A DNA stretch of 64,000 nt from an uncultured Exiguobacterium sp. (GCA_913775715.1 CAJYMC010000001.1:237526-301525), one strand, 5' to 3'. Positions 16,934 through 25,783 are shown, numbered from the stretch's first letter. The notes: generated by a model from the letters alone, not told the origin. Numbers and translations are program-made.

Positions 16934-18625
16934 ATGTCTACTACCTTCTTGTTCGGATATAGTGCGTTCACGATTCTAATCATTATCGGCGTCAACTGGA
17001 TCGCCCGCCGGAATCGTCAATCCGACATCGCACTGGCCACTGACGGACCGACACTTGAGGAATCTCTCGAGGCGGAACCGACGATGACCGTGACACCACC
17101 AGTCGCAGCACCTTCAAAACAGGTATCGACGGAAAACGTCAGTATTCCAAAAGTACTGACGGTCTTACTGATCGGTATGTTCATTGCTATTTTGAACCAA
17201 ACGTTGATTAATGTCGCGTTACCGGTTCTGATCAATGACTTCAACGTGTCGACGTCCACTGCCCAGTGGTTGACGACCGGTTTCATGCTCGTCAACGGGA
17301 TCCTGATTCCGATCAGTGCCTTTTTGATGCGAAGCTACACGTTCCGCCAGCTGTTCCTCGCTTCGATGACACTCTTTTTCTTCGGATCGGTCATCTGTTC
17401 GATGGCAATGAACTTCCCGGTCATGATGATCGGTCGTGTCGTTCAGGCAGCGGGTGCCGGCATCTTGATGCCACTCGGATCAAACGTCTTCATGACGTTA
17501 TTCCCACCGCATAAACGCGGTGCTGCCATGGGAATGCTCGGAATCGCGATGATTCTCGCTCCTGCTGTCGGACCTACGATCACAGGATATGTCATCCAAA
17601 ACTATGACTGGCACGTCATGTTTTATGCGATGTCGTTCTTTGGATTAGTGACACTGTTACTCGGTACTGCCTGGTTCCGTCTGACACAGCCCCTCTCGAA
17701 ACCTTCTTTTGACGCACTTGGTGTGTTATTTAGTACGATCGGGTTCGGGAGTCTCCTTTACGGATTCAGTGAAGCCGGGAATGACGGCTGGGATAGTCCG
17801 ATCGTCATCAGCTCGATCATCATCGGTTTAATCGGAATCGCTGCTTTTGCAATGCGTGAGCTGTCAATGGAAGATCCAATGCTGAACATTCGCGTGTTGA
17901 AAGTTCCGGAATTTTCGTTCACTCTCTTCATCAACGTCATCGTCACGATGGCCTTGTTCGGCGGGATGTTGCTTTTACCAATTTACCTTCAGAGTATTCG
18001 TGGATTCTCGCCGGTCGACTCCGGTCTTCTCCTGTTACCAGGATCACTGATCATGGGAATCACCGGACCGATTGCTGGTCGTTTATTTGACCGCTTCGGT
18101 ATCCGTCCACTCGCCATCTTCGGTTTGACGTTGATGACGTACGGGACATGGGAATTGACGCAATTGAACATGGATACGTCGTATTACTCGATCATGGGAA
18201 TCTATATGGTTCGGTCATTCGGAATGGCGTTCATCATGATGCCGATCATGACTGCCGGGATGAATGCCTTACCGATGAAGATGATCCCACACGGAAATGC
18301 GACACAAAACACACTCCGTCAAGTCGCTGGATCCATCGGAACGGCGATTCTCGTCACTGTCATGACACGTCAAACGACGGCTCATTTGGCAGATGACGCG
18401 AATCAGTTCACGACCCTCGACCCGACGCTTTCGCAACACTTGAATGACCTCGGACAACAGCTTGGTAGTTCACAAGCCGCTTCGATGAGCTGGTTTACGA
18501 CGTTGACGAAACAAGCAACGATTCAAGGGATCACCGACGCGTTCTGGATCGCGACCGTTTTATCTGCGCTCGCACTGATTCTGTCGTTCTTCTTGCATGG
18601 AAAAAAAGAACCAAATCTGGATTGA
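16934..18625 (+). CDS. EmrB/QacA-type DHA2 drug:proton antiporter with N-terminal extension
   Basis: A 563-residue 14-helix MFS exporter. The DHA2 core begins near residue 72 with VLTVLLIGMFIAILNQT and continues with LNQTLINVALP, GRVVQAAGAG and the motif-C segment around ILAPAVGPTITG. Unusually, residues 3-22 form an extra hydrophobic helix and residues 25-70 are a Pro/Thr/Glu-rich linker, so the protein has about 15 membrane segments. GGAGGG is seven bases before ATG 16934. It forms an EmrAB-like pair with the preceding adaptor; the substrates are probably lipophilic drugs but are unknown. Confidence 0.9.
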   Translation: MSTTFLFGYSAFTILIIIGVNWIARRNRQSDIALATDGPTLEESLEAEPTMTVTPPVAAPSKQVSTENVSIPKVLTVLLIGMFIAILNQTLINVALPVLINDFNVSTSTAQWLTTGFMLVNGILIPISAFLMRSYTFRQLFLASMTLFFFGSVICSMAMNFPVMMIGRVVQAAGAGILMPLGSNVFMTLFPPHKRGAAMGMLGIAMILAPAVGPTITGYVIQNYDWHVMFYAMSFFGLVTLLLGTAWFRLTQPLSKPSFDALGVLFSTIGFGSLLYGFSEAGNDGWDSPIVISSIIIGLIGIAAFAMRELSMEDPMLNIRVLKVPEFSFTLFINVIVTMALFGGMLLLPIYLQSIRGFSPVDSGLLLLPGSLIMGITGPIAGRLFDRFGIRPLAIFGLTLMTYGTWELTQLNMDTSYYSIMGIYMVRSFGMAFIMMPIMTAGMNALPMKMIPHGNATQNTLRQVAGSIGTAILVTVMTRQTTAHLADDANQFTTLDPTLSQHLNDLGQQLGSSQAASMSWFTTLTKQATIQGITDAFWIATVLSALALILSFFLHGKKEPNLD

Positions 18626-18630
18626 TTCAT

Positions 18631-18666
18631 AAAAGGCCAGTTGATGTCATATCAGCTGGTTTTTTC
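18631..18666 (+). terminator. Terminator of the emrAB operon
   Basis: CCAGTTGAT-gtcat-ATCAGCTGG-type stem with one G-U pair followed by six T. Confidence 0.9.
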
Positions 18667-18690
18667 TTATACTTTACAAAAAGTTCTTCT

Positions 18691-18719
18691 TTGCACTTCT
18701 CTCTTAAAATCGATACACT
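18691..18719 (+). promoter_or_regulatory. Sigma-A promoter of the 183-residue membrane protein gene
   Basis: TTGCAC (18691-18696), 17 bases, TACACT (18714-18719), 37 bases before the start codon. Confidence 0.65.
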
Positions 18720-18755
18720 AGGGACAATGAGTTTCATATCTAAAGGAGATGCTTT

Positions 18756-19307
18756 ATGGTTGCCTTTCTGCAATTTTATGCGTTTATCTTTGCTTGTTGT
18801 TTTGCTTGGCAAGTCGGTCGACCATCGCCTTGGTCGCAAAAGATTCTTCGCGCCTTTTTAACAAGTGTCAATGGGCTCTTCGTATTCGCACGTGCCTCGA
18901 TTTCAATCTTTTTGTTAGTTGGACCACTATTACTCGTCACATATCTTGTTTTTCCACGGTTAATCACTTTTGAAAATGGTTTAGCGATGGTGATCAGTGT
19001 GCTCGTCATCGGACTGATCGATCGTCTCGTCAGTCTCGTCGTCCTACCACTCATACGTTCTTTTTTCCTAAAACGTCAACGCGTCATGCCACAATCGGTG
19101 GAAATGGTGCTCTATACGATGGCAATGGCTGTCTTGCTCTTCATTCAGCTTCATGCTGTTCCTGGCGTTCAGATTCATGTAGCATTAACACTTTTCCTTG
19201 GGTTTACGATTTATTTTGCCCATTATTTATTTGCGTTGTACCGAATTCGTCTCATGAAAAAGAAACTAACGACTGTTGCTCAAGACGAGGAACGAAAAGC
19301 TTCTTAA
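18756..19307 (+). CDS. Multi-pass membrane protein of unknown function
   Basis: A 183-residue protein with about five hydrophobic helices and a basic cytoplasmic tail (RLMKKKL, then QDEERKAS). AAAGGAG is seven bases before ATG 18756. I recognise no family motif. It has its own promoter and terminator, so it is a single-gene unit between the emrAB operon and the nitroreductase gene. Confidence 0.75.
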   Translation: MVAFLQFYAFIFACCFAWQVGRPSPWSQKILRAFLTSVNGLFVFARASISIFLLVGPLLLVTYLVFPRLITFENGLAMVISVLVIGLIDRLVSLVVLPLIRSFFLKRQRVMPQSVEMVLYTMAMAVLLFIQLHAVPGVQIHVALTLFLGFTIYFAHYLFALYRIRLMKKKLTTVAQDEERKAS

Positions 19308-19320
19308 TACGAATGCAACG

Positions 19321-19352
19321 AAAGATGATTTCCTCTTGGGAATCGTCTTTTT
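19321..19352 (+). terminator. Terminator of the membrane protein gene
   Basis: AAAGATGATTTCC-tctt-GGGAATCGTCTTTTT, with a near-complete stem and T5. Confidence 0.85.
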
Positions 19353-19370
19353 GTTTTCTGACAAATAACG

Positions 19371-19400
19371 TTGACAATGATAATCGTTATCATTTATAGT
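19371..19400 (+). promoter_or_regulatory. Promoter with Fur box
   Basis: TTGACA (19371-19376), 18 bases, TATAGT (19395-19400). The spacer is filled by ATGATAATCGTTATCAT (19377-19393), a perfect 7-1-7-type Fur operator core, so iron-replete Fur should block RNA polymerase here. Confidence 0.88.
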
Positions 19401-19430
19401 GAAAAAGTACTCAGTGAGGAGATGAAACGG

Positions 19431-19988
19431 ATGCATGCCCAACAAGTGATTGAAACACGCCGGTCCATCCGGTCCTATACGGAACAACCTGTTCCGGTTG
19501 AATTAGTAGAGGCATTACTCGAAACGGCGATGTACGCCCCGAACCATAAATTACGAGAGCCTTGGCGTTTTGTTCTCGCAATCGAAGAAGGACAAACTCG
19601 ATACGTCGATGCTTTGATGGAGTTACTGACAGCGCGTGGTCAATTCGAGACGAAAACGTCTGAACAACGACAACAGGCTGAACAAAAATTACGAGAAGTT
19701 CCGGTTTACTTAACAGTACTTTGTCAGGTACAAGGAACGCCGGATCAACAGCTAGAGGATACACTCGCAACCGCTGCCATGATTCAAAATCTGCAATTGG
19801 TGGCGACAGAGCGCGGTCTTGGTTGTTGCTGGAAGAGCGGAAAACATTGGTTTACGCCAGAATATGCTGCACTCGTTCATGCTTCCGAAAACGAACGGGT
19901 TCTCGGCGTCATTCAAATCGGCTGGCCTGCCCTCGTTCCACCTGTCAAACCGAGAACGTCCGTGAAGGACAAGTTGACGCACTTTTAA
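19431..19988 (+). CDS. Nitroreductase-family FMN oxidoreductase, Fur-regulated
   Basis: A 185-residue FMN-dependent nitroreductase fold protein. The N-terminal ETRRSIRSYTEQPV gives the FMN phosphate-binding Arg/Ser residues, followed by APNHKLREPWRFV. Later segments (AAMIQNLQLVATERGLGCCWKSG and the VIQIGWP strand) fit the YdjA/YfhC subgroup. ATG 19431 is chosen because GAGGAG is eight bases upstream; the frame opens earlier inside the promoter. A Fur box overlaps the promoter, so expression should rise under iron limitation; a role in flavin-dependent reduction during iron shortage is inference. Confidence 0.9.
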   Translation: MHAQQVIETRRSIRSYTEQPVPVELVEALLETAMYAPNHKLREPWRFVLAIEEGQTRYVDALMELLTARGQFETKTSEQRQQAEQKLREVPVYLTVLCQVQGTPDQQLEDTLATAAMIQNLQLVATERGLGCCWKSGKHWFTPEYAALVHASENERVLGVIQIGWPALVPPVKPRTSVKDKLTHF

Positions 19989-20045
19989 GAGGTGCGCATT
20001 CTGCGAGCTACCCCTGCTCGCGCCAATCAAGCCCCAATTCAAAAT

Positions 20046-20102
20046 AAAAACGTTCCGATGACGTCTCTCTCCCCAAATGGAGACGCAATCGGAACGTTTT
20101 TC
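20046..20102. terminator. Large terminator hairpin
   Basis: AAAAACGTTCCGAT and ATCGGAACGTTTTT enclose an inner stem GTCTC/GAGAC. It has a T run on the plus strand and the mirrored A run, so it could act in both directions; it ends the nitroreductase transcript. Confidence 0.9.
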
Positions 20103-20123
20103 TGTGAGGGAAATCCTTCATGA

Positions 20124-20153
20124 TTGACAGGTGATTTAGCTTGATTCTAAGAT
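20124..20153 (+). promoter_or_regulatory. Sigma-A promoter of the Bmr-like pump gene
   Basis: TTGACA (20124-20129), 18 bases, TAAGAT (20148-20153). Confidence 0.65.
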
Positions 20154-20171
20154 AATGAAGGTGAAACAAAT

Positions 20172-20211
20172 AACCGCTTACAAAAAGCGGGTCGAAAGAA
20201 GGGGTCCCCTT
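20172..20211 (+). promoter_or_regulatory. Leader hairpins covering the ribosome binding site of the pump gene
   Basis: ACCGCTT-acaaa-AAGCGGGT forms one hairpin. It is followed by the 13-base palindrome AAGGGGTCCCCTT (20199-20211), which contains the Shine-Dalgarno and the first two bases of the TTG start. Pairing would hide the translation start. Confidence 0.5.
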
Positions 20212-21406
20212 GCACGCAGATCAACGAAAAAAATTAACGGTCCTCATGATCAATATGTTTATTGCGGTCGGGAGCTTCGGGATCATCATTCCGATTCTTC
20301 CCGCTTACTTAGCGTCGATTGGACAAGGTGGGACAGCGGCTGGATTAATGATTGCCATCTTTGCCGGAGCACAGCTCGTCATGTCACCGATTGCCGGAAA
20401 ATGGGCAGATCAATACGGACGTCGCAAGATGATCATTTATGGCTTGATCGGTTTGACGCTCTCGATGTTCGTCTTCTATTTCTCCAATTCCGTGACGGTT
20501 CTCTATATCTCGCGCGCAATCGGTGGTGCCGGTGCCGCCCTCCTGATTCCAGCGATCTTTGCTTACGTCGCGGACATCACGACGATGGATCAACGCGCAA
20601 AAGGAAACAGTTACGTCTCGGCTGCGATGTCCCTCGGGATCGTCATCGGTCCTGGAATCGGTGGTTTCCTTGCCGAGTATGACTTAAAATTGCCGTTACT
20701 CGTCTCAGCGATCGTCTCGGGTCTTGCCGTCTTATTCAGCGTCCTGTTGCTTCAAGAAAGCGAACAACACGATGCAACAGCAATGGCACCCGATGAAGGA
20801 TCGATGCTCAAGAAACTCGGTACGTCGTTTAAGAAACCGTACTTTGTCCCGCTCGTCATTACACTCGTCATGAGCTTTGGTCTCATGGCATACGAATCAG
20901 TCCTTGGTCTATTCGTCGATGACCAATTCGGCGCTTCACCGAAAGACATCGCAATCATGGTGACGTCGACCGGTATCATCAGCGTCATTGCTCAAATCTT
21001 CATCGTCGATAAGCTGTCACGTAGTCTTGGAGAAGGAAAGGTCTTGAATCTGTTCCTGTTCATCGCGGCGCTCGGCTTCCTGTTGTCATTATTGACATCA
21101 AGTTACGGTGGATTCTTTGCGATCACCCTCGTCATCTTCCTTGCGACGTCGATTTTACGTCCCGTCTTGAATACGATGATTTCAAAGCTCGCTGGTAATG
21201 AGCAAGGCTTTGCTATGGGGATGAACAACGCCTACATGAGCATCGGGAACGTGCTCGGACCGACGCTTGCGGGTGTCCTGTATGACGTCAACATTCTCTA
21301 TCCGTTCGCACTCGGTCTGATTTTCCTCGTCGTGACGTTCATCGGATCGTTCATCTGGCAAAAACGTCAAGCACGACTGATTGCCAAGGTCGAACAGAGT
21401 TCTTAA
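20210..21406 (+). CDS. Multidrug MFS transporter, Bmr/NorA-like (DHA1)
   Basis: A 398-residue 12-helix exporter. MFS motif A is SPIAGKWADQYGRRKM near residue 62, motif C is SLGIVIGPGIGGFLAE near residue 142, and the segments ESVLGLFVDDQFG and AGNEQGFAMGMNNAYMSIGN match B. subtilis Bmr closely from memory. It is expected to extrude lipophilic cations and quinolones with protons. The start is TTG 20210, the only start near a ribosome site (AAGGGG); both lie within a palindrome. No BmrR-like regulator is adjacent. Confidence 0.9.
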   Translation: MHADQRKKLTVLMINMFIAVGSFGIIIPILPAYLASIGQGGTAAGLMIAIFAGAQLVMSPIAGKWADQYGRRKMIIYGLIGLTLSMFVFYFSNSVTVLYISRAIGGAGAALLIPAIFAYVADITTMDQRAKGNSYVSAAMSLGIVIGPGIGGFLAEYDLKLPLLVSAIVSGLAVLFSVLLLQESEQHDATAMAPDEGSMLKKLGTSFKKPYFVPLVITLVMSFGLMAYESVLGLFVDDQFGASPKDIAIMVTSTGIISVIAQIFIVDKLSRSLGEGKVLNLFLFIAALGFLLSLLTSSYGGFFAITLVIFLATSILRPVLNTMISKLAGNEQGFAMGMNNAYMSIGNVLGPTLAGVLYDVNILYPFALGLIFLVVTFIGSFIWQKRQARLIAKVEQSS

Positions 21407-21414
21407 ACGCATCA

Positions 21415-21466
21415 AAAATAGCCTCGATTACTCCCTCCCATCGGACAGAGCAGTCGAGGCTATTTC
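21415..21466. terminator. Bidirectional terminator
   Basis: Perfect 12-bp arms AAATAGCCTCGA / TCGAGGCTATTT with a 26-base loop. The T run is on the minus strand, so it chiefly serves the minus-strand gene that follows. Confidence 0.8.
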
Positions 21467-21485
21467 GTTTAACGATATTCGTTCG

Positions 21486-21785
21486 TCATACATATTGTTC
21501 CTCTGTTCTTGACACGAGCAGTTTCGCGACGATTTCTGTTAACAAGAAGACGAAGACGACTCCTGTAAAATCCAGCGTCAACCACGGCATCAGACCACAG
21601 CCGATCAAAAGTGTCCCAATCATTAATGGACGATACGAAGAAAAGGATGGTCGATTCGGACGGACACTCAAAAGGATGCTCACGACACCCAGCATGATAA
21701 GCCACGTCACTGAAATATGATAGAAAAAGTGATCGACCAGTAAAAACAGACCGATCGGATACAGCGGAACCCACCAACGGTTCAT
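21486..21785 (-). CDS. Small membrane protein, 99 residues
   Basis: A 99-residue protein with three hydrophobic helices and a short acidic tail. ATG 21785 is chosen because GGGAGG is seven bases upstream; the frame is open for 35 more residues but that stretch is hydrophilic and lacks a ribosome site. An overlapping minus-strand frame (21469-21777) is a shadow. The family is not recognised. It lies 67 bases downstream of the DUF4385 gene on the same strand. Confidence 0.65.
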   Translation of the reverse strand: MNRWWVPLYPIGLFLLVDHFFYHISVTWLIMLGVVSILLSVRPNRPSFSSYRPLMIGTLLIGCGLMPWLTLDFTGVVFVFLLTEIVAKLLVSRTEEQYV

Positions 21786-21852
21786 ACCAATACCTCCCGT
21801 TTTCTTTTCAGTATCGCATGATTTGAATTGATTCCCTTTATTTTGAAATGAC

Positions 21853-22305
21853 TTATCCGTATTTCTTTTGATGCGCACGTTTAAGTTCAAGGTATTCTTT
21901 ATCTGTCCGGATCAAATCCCATTTTTCTTGGAAGATGACCGCAGATTTTGCTTTTTCTTCGTCGATCTCGCGTGTGTGCAATTCGTTTTTCTCTTTATCT
22001 TTGTATTTTCGTCCACCCTTATAGTTCGCGTAACGTCGTGCGCGCGTATGTCCCATCTGAATGAACTTCCGCGCCATATCCATACCAACGAAGTCCCCGT
22101 CTTCTTTATAAGCTAAATACATCTCATAAATTTTCTCAGACGATTCCTTCGCGATGTCCGGTGTCTTAAAACGCCAGTACGGCAAAATCTCACTTTTATA
22201 AGGTTCGACGAGTAAGACCCCTTGCTCTCCGCGTCCAACCCGGTACTTTTCCGGCTCCTTACGAAAATCCGTTGTCTTGAAATCGAGATCGTAATCAAAC
22301 GCCAT
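21853..22305 (-). CDS. DUF4385 family protein
   Basis: A 150-residue soluble protein. FDYDLDFKTTDFRK at the start, then YRVGRGEQGVLLVEPYKSEILPYWRFKTP and FVGMDMARKFIQMGHTRARRYANYKGG, are the hallmarks of DUF4385. It is basic and lysine-rich toward the C-terminus. The function is unknown. ATG 22305 is nine bases after GGGAG; the in-frame GTG at 22314 is too close to that site. Confidence 0.8.
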   Translation of the reverse strand: MAFDYDLDFKTTDFRKEPEKYRVGRGEQGVLLVEPYKSEILPYWRFKTPDIAKESSEKIYEMYLAYKEDGDFVGMDMARKFIQMGHTRARRYANYKGGRKYKDKEKNELHTREIDEEKAKSAVIFQEKWDLIRTDKEYLELKRAHQKKYG

Positions 22306-22354
22306 CCCGGTCACGCTCCCTTCTACTTTGAAACGTTCCCTTCCCGTCTATTCA

Positions 22355-22984
22355 TCAATCCTCGATCCGGTAGAGTCCTTGCGTATAAATCGTCGCTAAG
22401 ACGTGCGCGATCTCTTCGATCGTCGCTGTCGCCTCTTCGCGGACGACTTCGAATAAATACATCTCATTGGCAAAAAACCAACCACGGGCGACGAGTTTTG
22501 GGTCGACATCCTGCCGTGCGAGTCCTGTCTCCTGCGCATACTGGATATCCTGACTGATCCGATCAATGAACCGTTCCCGAATCGCTTTCCATTTCGCACG
22601 GACGATGTAAGACACGCCGATTGCTTGCTCGACGATCCGTAACATCGCTCGTTCTTCTTCCGCGAGACGTAAGAAATCCGTCGCTTGGGTCACGATACGT
22701 TCCTTTGCTTCTAGCGGCGTCGTCGGTTCGAATGTTCGTTCTGCGATCGCGTGGAAGCGGCTCATGACATCTTCCATCAGGACGACGAGCAGCTCATCTT
22801 TCCCTTCGAAATGGACATAGGCTGTTCCGTAGCCGACGCCAGCTTGTTTAATCACTTGTGAAATCGTAGCCGTTTGAAACCCTTGTTCTAAGAAGACGTC
22901 ACGTGCCGCACTCAACAGTTTCTCGCGTGTCCGCACCGTGCGCAGATGACGTTTATCGATTTTTTCTGGTTGAGAAGATGACAT
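22355..22984 (-). CDS. TetR family regulator of the kynurenine operon (inferred)
   Basis: A 209-residue TetR repressor. The helix-turn-helix is at residues 20-60: REKLLSAARDVFLEQG, then ATISQVIKQAGVGYGTAYVHF. The C-terminal ligand domain is typical in length. AAGGAGTG precedes ATG 22984; the frame continues upstream into the kynU gene but without support. It is divergent from kynU, and a 17-bp perfect palindrome lies between them overlapping both promoters. Control of tryptophan catabolism with kynurenine or a related compound as inducer is therefore likely but not shown. Confidence 0.88.
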   Translation of the reverse strand: MSSSQPEKIDKRHLRTVRTREKLLSAARDVFLEQGFQTATISQVIKQAGVGYGTAYVHFEGKDELLVVLMEDVMSRFHAIAERTFEPTTPLEAKERIVTQATDFLRLAEEERAMLRIVEQAIGVSYIVRAKWKAIRERFIDRISQDIQYAQETGLARQDVDPKLVARGWFFANEMYLFEVVREEATATIEEIAHVLATIYTQGLYRIED

Positions 22985-23019
22985 ATCCTTCACTCCTTTT
23001 GTTTTCTCTATTCGATAAT

Positions 23020-23036
23020 ATTGACACAATGTCAAT
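23020..23036. promoter_or_regulatory. Divergent kyn/tetR promoter with 17-bp operator palindrome
   Basis: ATTGACA-caa-TGTCAAT is a perfect inverted repeat containing TTGACA -35 boxes on both strands (23021-23026 plus, 23035-23030 minus). Binding would block both directions. A further half-site TTGTCAA occurs at about 23052-23058. Confidence 0.78.
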
Positions 23037-23092
23037 TTGTTTGCTACGCTTTTGTCAAAATTGATTGAGCATTCATTTGAGGAGGATGACGT

Positions 23093-24370
23093 ATGACACT
23101 GCAAGCAAAACGGAGCGATGCTTTTGCTCGGGACGAGCAAGATGCACTCGCCGCCTATCGTGATGAGTTTTATCTGCAACCGGGTAGTATCTATATGGAC
23201 GGAAACTCGCTCGGTTTATTATCGAAGCGTGCCGAGAAGACATTGCTTGAGTCGCTATCAGACTGGAAAGAACTCGGGATCGATGGCTGGATGAAAGGAC
23301 GTCATCCTTGGTTCGAATTATCGGAACGTCTCGCTGCTCTCAACGCTCCGCTCGTCGGCGCACAAGCGGAAGAAGTCATGGTCACTGGTTCGACGACCGT
23401 CAATCTCCATCAACTCGTGGCGACATTCTTCCAACCATTGGAAGGTCGAGACAAGATTTTAGCGGACGCGCTGACGTTCCCGTCAGACATCTATGCCCTC
23501 CAAAGCCAACTTCGCTTACGCGGACTGGATCCGGAGACACATCTCATCCAAGTACCGAGTCGGGACGGTCGCTTTTTAGAAGAAGACGATATCATCGCCG
23601 CGATGACGGATGATATCGCATTGATTGTCTTGCCAGCGGTACTTTACCGAAGTGGACAAATTCTCGATATGGAGCGTTTGACGAAAGCAGCACACGACCG
23701 TGGCATCCTGATCGGTTTTGATGGTTGCCATTCCGTCGGAGCCGTTCCCCACGCGTTCCATGACTGGGGCGTTGATTTTGCCTACTGGTGTAATTACAAA
23801 CACTTGAACGGCGGTCCTGGAACGGTTGGTGGATTATTCGTCCACGAACGTCATTTCGGAACGTTGCCTGGTCTGACGGGCTGGTTTGGTTCACGCAAGG
23901 ATAAGCAGTTTGACATGGATCACACGATGACACCGGCGGCGCATGCCGGGGCTTTCCAAATCGGGACACCACACGTCTTAAGTCTCGCTCCACAAATCGG
24001 TGCGTTAGAAATGTTTGACGAAGTCGGTATCGAAGCTGTCCGAACGAAGTCCCTTGCCTTGACACAATATATGATGGAACTCGTCGAACAGGAGCTCACA
24101 CCGTACGGTTTTGTCATCGGAAACCCGGTCGACGATAAACGCCGCGGGGCGCACCTCAGCCTCGAGCACCCGGAAGCAGCACGGATCTGTAAAGCACTCA
24201 AGGAAAATCGGATTATCCCCGATTTCCGGGCACCGAACATCGTCCGTCTAGCACCCGTCGCGCTCTACAATACGTTTACCGATGTCTATGACGTCGTCGC
24301 GACACTCAAACGCATCATGAAAGATAAAGAATACGAACGTTTCGCGAATGAACGCGAAGTCGTTGCTTAA
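23093..24370 (+). CDS. kynU: Kynureninase
   Basis: A 425-residue PLP enzyme (aspartate-aminotransferase fold) that cleaves L-kynurenine to anthranilate and L-alanine. [10 protein letters not shown] near residue 35 and the [12 protein letters not shown] segment are family marks. The PLP lysine lies in [13 protein letters not shown] near residue 233, preceded by the FDGCHSVGA aspartate region that binds the pyridine ring. GAGGAGG precedes ATG 23093. It is the first gene of an operon with the permease, kynA and kynB; the kynU stop is 10 bases before the permease start. Confidence 0.96.
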   Translation: MTLQAKRSDAFARDEQDALAAYRDEFYLQPGSIYMDGNSLGLLSKRAEKTLLESLSDWKELGIDGWMKGRHPWFELSERLAALNAPLVGAQAEEVMVTGSTTVNLHQLVATFFQPLEGRDKILADALTFPSDIYALQSQLRLRGLDPETHLIQVPSRDGRFLEEDDIIAAMTDDIALIVLPAVLYRSGQILDMERLTKAAHDRGILIGFDGCHSVGAVPHAFHDWGVDFAYWCNYKHLNGGPGTVGGLFVHERHFGTLPGLTGWFGSRKDKQFDMDHTMTPAAHAGAFQIGTPHVLSLAPQIGALEMFDEVGIEAVRTKSLALTQYMMELVEQELTPYGFVIGNPVDDKRRGAHLSLEHPEAARICKALKENRIIPDFRAPNIVRLAPVALYNTFTDVYDVVATLKRIMKDKEYERFANEREVVA

Positions 24371-24380
24371 GGAGTACATC

Positions 24381-25760
24381 ATGGAACAACCTACTGAACT
24401 ACGGCGTGAACTCAAGACACGCCAATTAACGATGATCGCAATGGGCTGTGCGATCGGAACCGGTCTTTTCCTCGGAAGTGGGCTTGCGATCGGACTTGCC
24501 GGACCGAGTGTTTTAATCAGTTACGCAGTCGGTGCCTTCATCGTCCTACTTTTAATGGGCTGTCTGGCAGAAATGACGGTCGCCCATCCGACATCTGGCT
24601 CGTTCGGTACGATTGCCGAACGATACATTAGTCCATATGCGGGTTTTCTCGTCCGCTATTCGTACTGGATCGCAAACGTTCTCGCGATTGGCGTTGAGGT
24701 CAGTGCGATCGCTATCTATATGAAATACTGGTTCCCGGACGTTCCCGGGGTCGTCTGGATTCTCGTATTCGCTGCCGCGTTGATCTATATCAATGCCACG
24801 ACAGTCAATACGTTCGCGACCTTCGAATACTGGTTCTCAGTCATTAAAATCAGTGCCATCTTGCTATTCATCCTGCTTGGCGCCTACTTGGTCATCGGTA
24901 GTCCAAGTCCTGAGATTGGTCCTCAAAACTTCACAAATGACGGTGGATTCATGCCTTTCGGCTTCTCAGGTCTCTGGATCGCGATCTTCATCTCCCTGTT
25001 CAGCTTCCTCGGAACAGAATTGATTGCCGTCACTGCTGGTGAAGCGAAGGATCCAGATGTTGCTGTACCGAGAGCATTAAAAGCGACAGTCTTCCGTCTC
25101 TCGACGTTTTATGTCGTAACGATTGCTTTGATGTTGATGATCGTCCCATGGCAACAAGCAGGCGGTGTCGATCAAAGTCCGTTCGTCAAAGTAATGGAGA
25201 TGCTATCGATTCCGTATGCGGGCGGCATCATGAACTTCATCATCCTGACGGCAGCATTGTCTGCGATGAACAGTCAGCTGTATGCTTCGACACGGATGAT
25301 GTATTCGTTATCGAAGGCAACGTATGCGCCAAAAGTATTTGGGCGTTTGAATCGAAAAGGTGTACCGCTTTTCGCACTCGCCTTGTCGACACTCGGCATT
25401 TTTCTCGCAGCGATCATTAGCAGTCAATCGAGCGTCTCTTATCCATTCATGATGGGGATTTCGATGTTCGGGGCGATTTTCACATGGTTCATGATTTTTA
25501 TCTCCCATCTGTACTTCCGCAAAGCCTGGGAACGTGAAGGTGGACGGACGTTACCGGTTCGGATGATGGGCTATCCGTATTTGACTGCTCTCGGTGCATT
25601 GTTGTTATTCGCACTCGTCCTAACGACATGGTTCACGGATTTCCAAATCGTCTTGAAGTTTGGTGTCCCGTGGTTAGTGTTCTTGTCGATCGCCTATTTC
25701 TTCTGGAAACGGGCGCATCCGGAACAACCACAGACCGCTGAAAAACGAAAACTGAATTAA
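24381..25760 (+). CDS. Amino acid permease of the kyn operon
   Basis: A 459-residue APC/AAT-family permease with about 12 helices. The signature MIAMGCAIGTGLFLGSG is in helix 1, with GCLAEMTVAHPTSGSF and the FSFLGTELIAVTAGEA segment later. ATG 24381 follows TAAGGAG; the longer frame overlaps kynU. Lying between kynU and kynA with tight spacing, it most likely imports tryptophan or kynurenine, but the sequence alone does not fix the substrate. There is no terminator on either side. Confidence 0.88.
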   Translation: MEQPTELRRELKTRQLTMIAMGCAIGTGLFLGSGLAIGLAGPSVLISYAVGAFIVLLLMGCLAEMTVAHPTSGSFGTIAERYISPYAGFLVRYSYWIANVLAIGVEVSAIAIYMKYWFPDVPGVVWILVFAAALIYINATTVNTFATFEYWFSVIKISAILLFILLGAYLVIGSPSPEIGPQNFTNDGGFMPFGFSGLWIAIFISLFSFLGTELIAVTAGEAKDPDVAVPRALKATVFRLSTFYVVTIALMLMIVPWQQAGGVDQSPFVKVMEMLSIPYAGGIMNFIILTAALSAMNSQLYASTRMMYSLSKATYAPKVFGRLNRKGVPLFALALSTLGIFLAAIISSQSSVSYPFMMGISMFGAIFTWFMIFISHLYFRKAWEREGGRTLPVRMMGYPYLTALGALLLFALVLTTWFTDFQIVLKFGVPWLVFLSIAYFFWKRAHPEQPQTAEKRKLN

Positions 25761-25783
25761 CTTAATAAAGGGGATGAATGGGA

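Noticed and set aside
20155-20682. Plus-strand frame starting at 20155 through the Bmr-like gene
   Set aside because: Its ATG lies in the promoter -10 region and the translation is Arg/His-rich, typical of an out-of-frame shadow; the pump frame from TTG 20210 is clearly coding.
21469-21777. Second minus-strand open frame over the 99-residue membrane protein
   Set aside because: It overlaps the better frame 21486-21785, which has a good ribosome site and a membrane-protein pattern; this one is Arg/Ser-rich shadow sequence.
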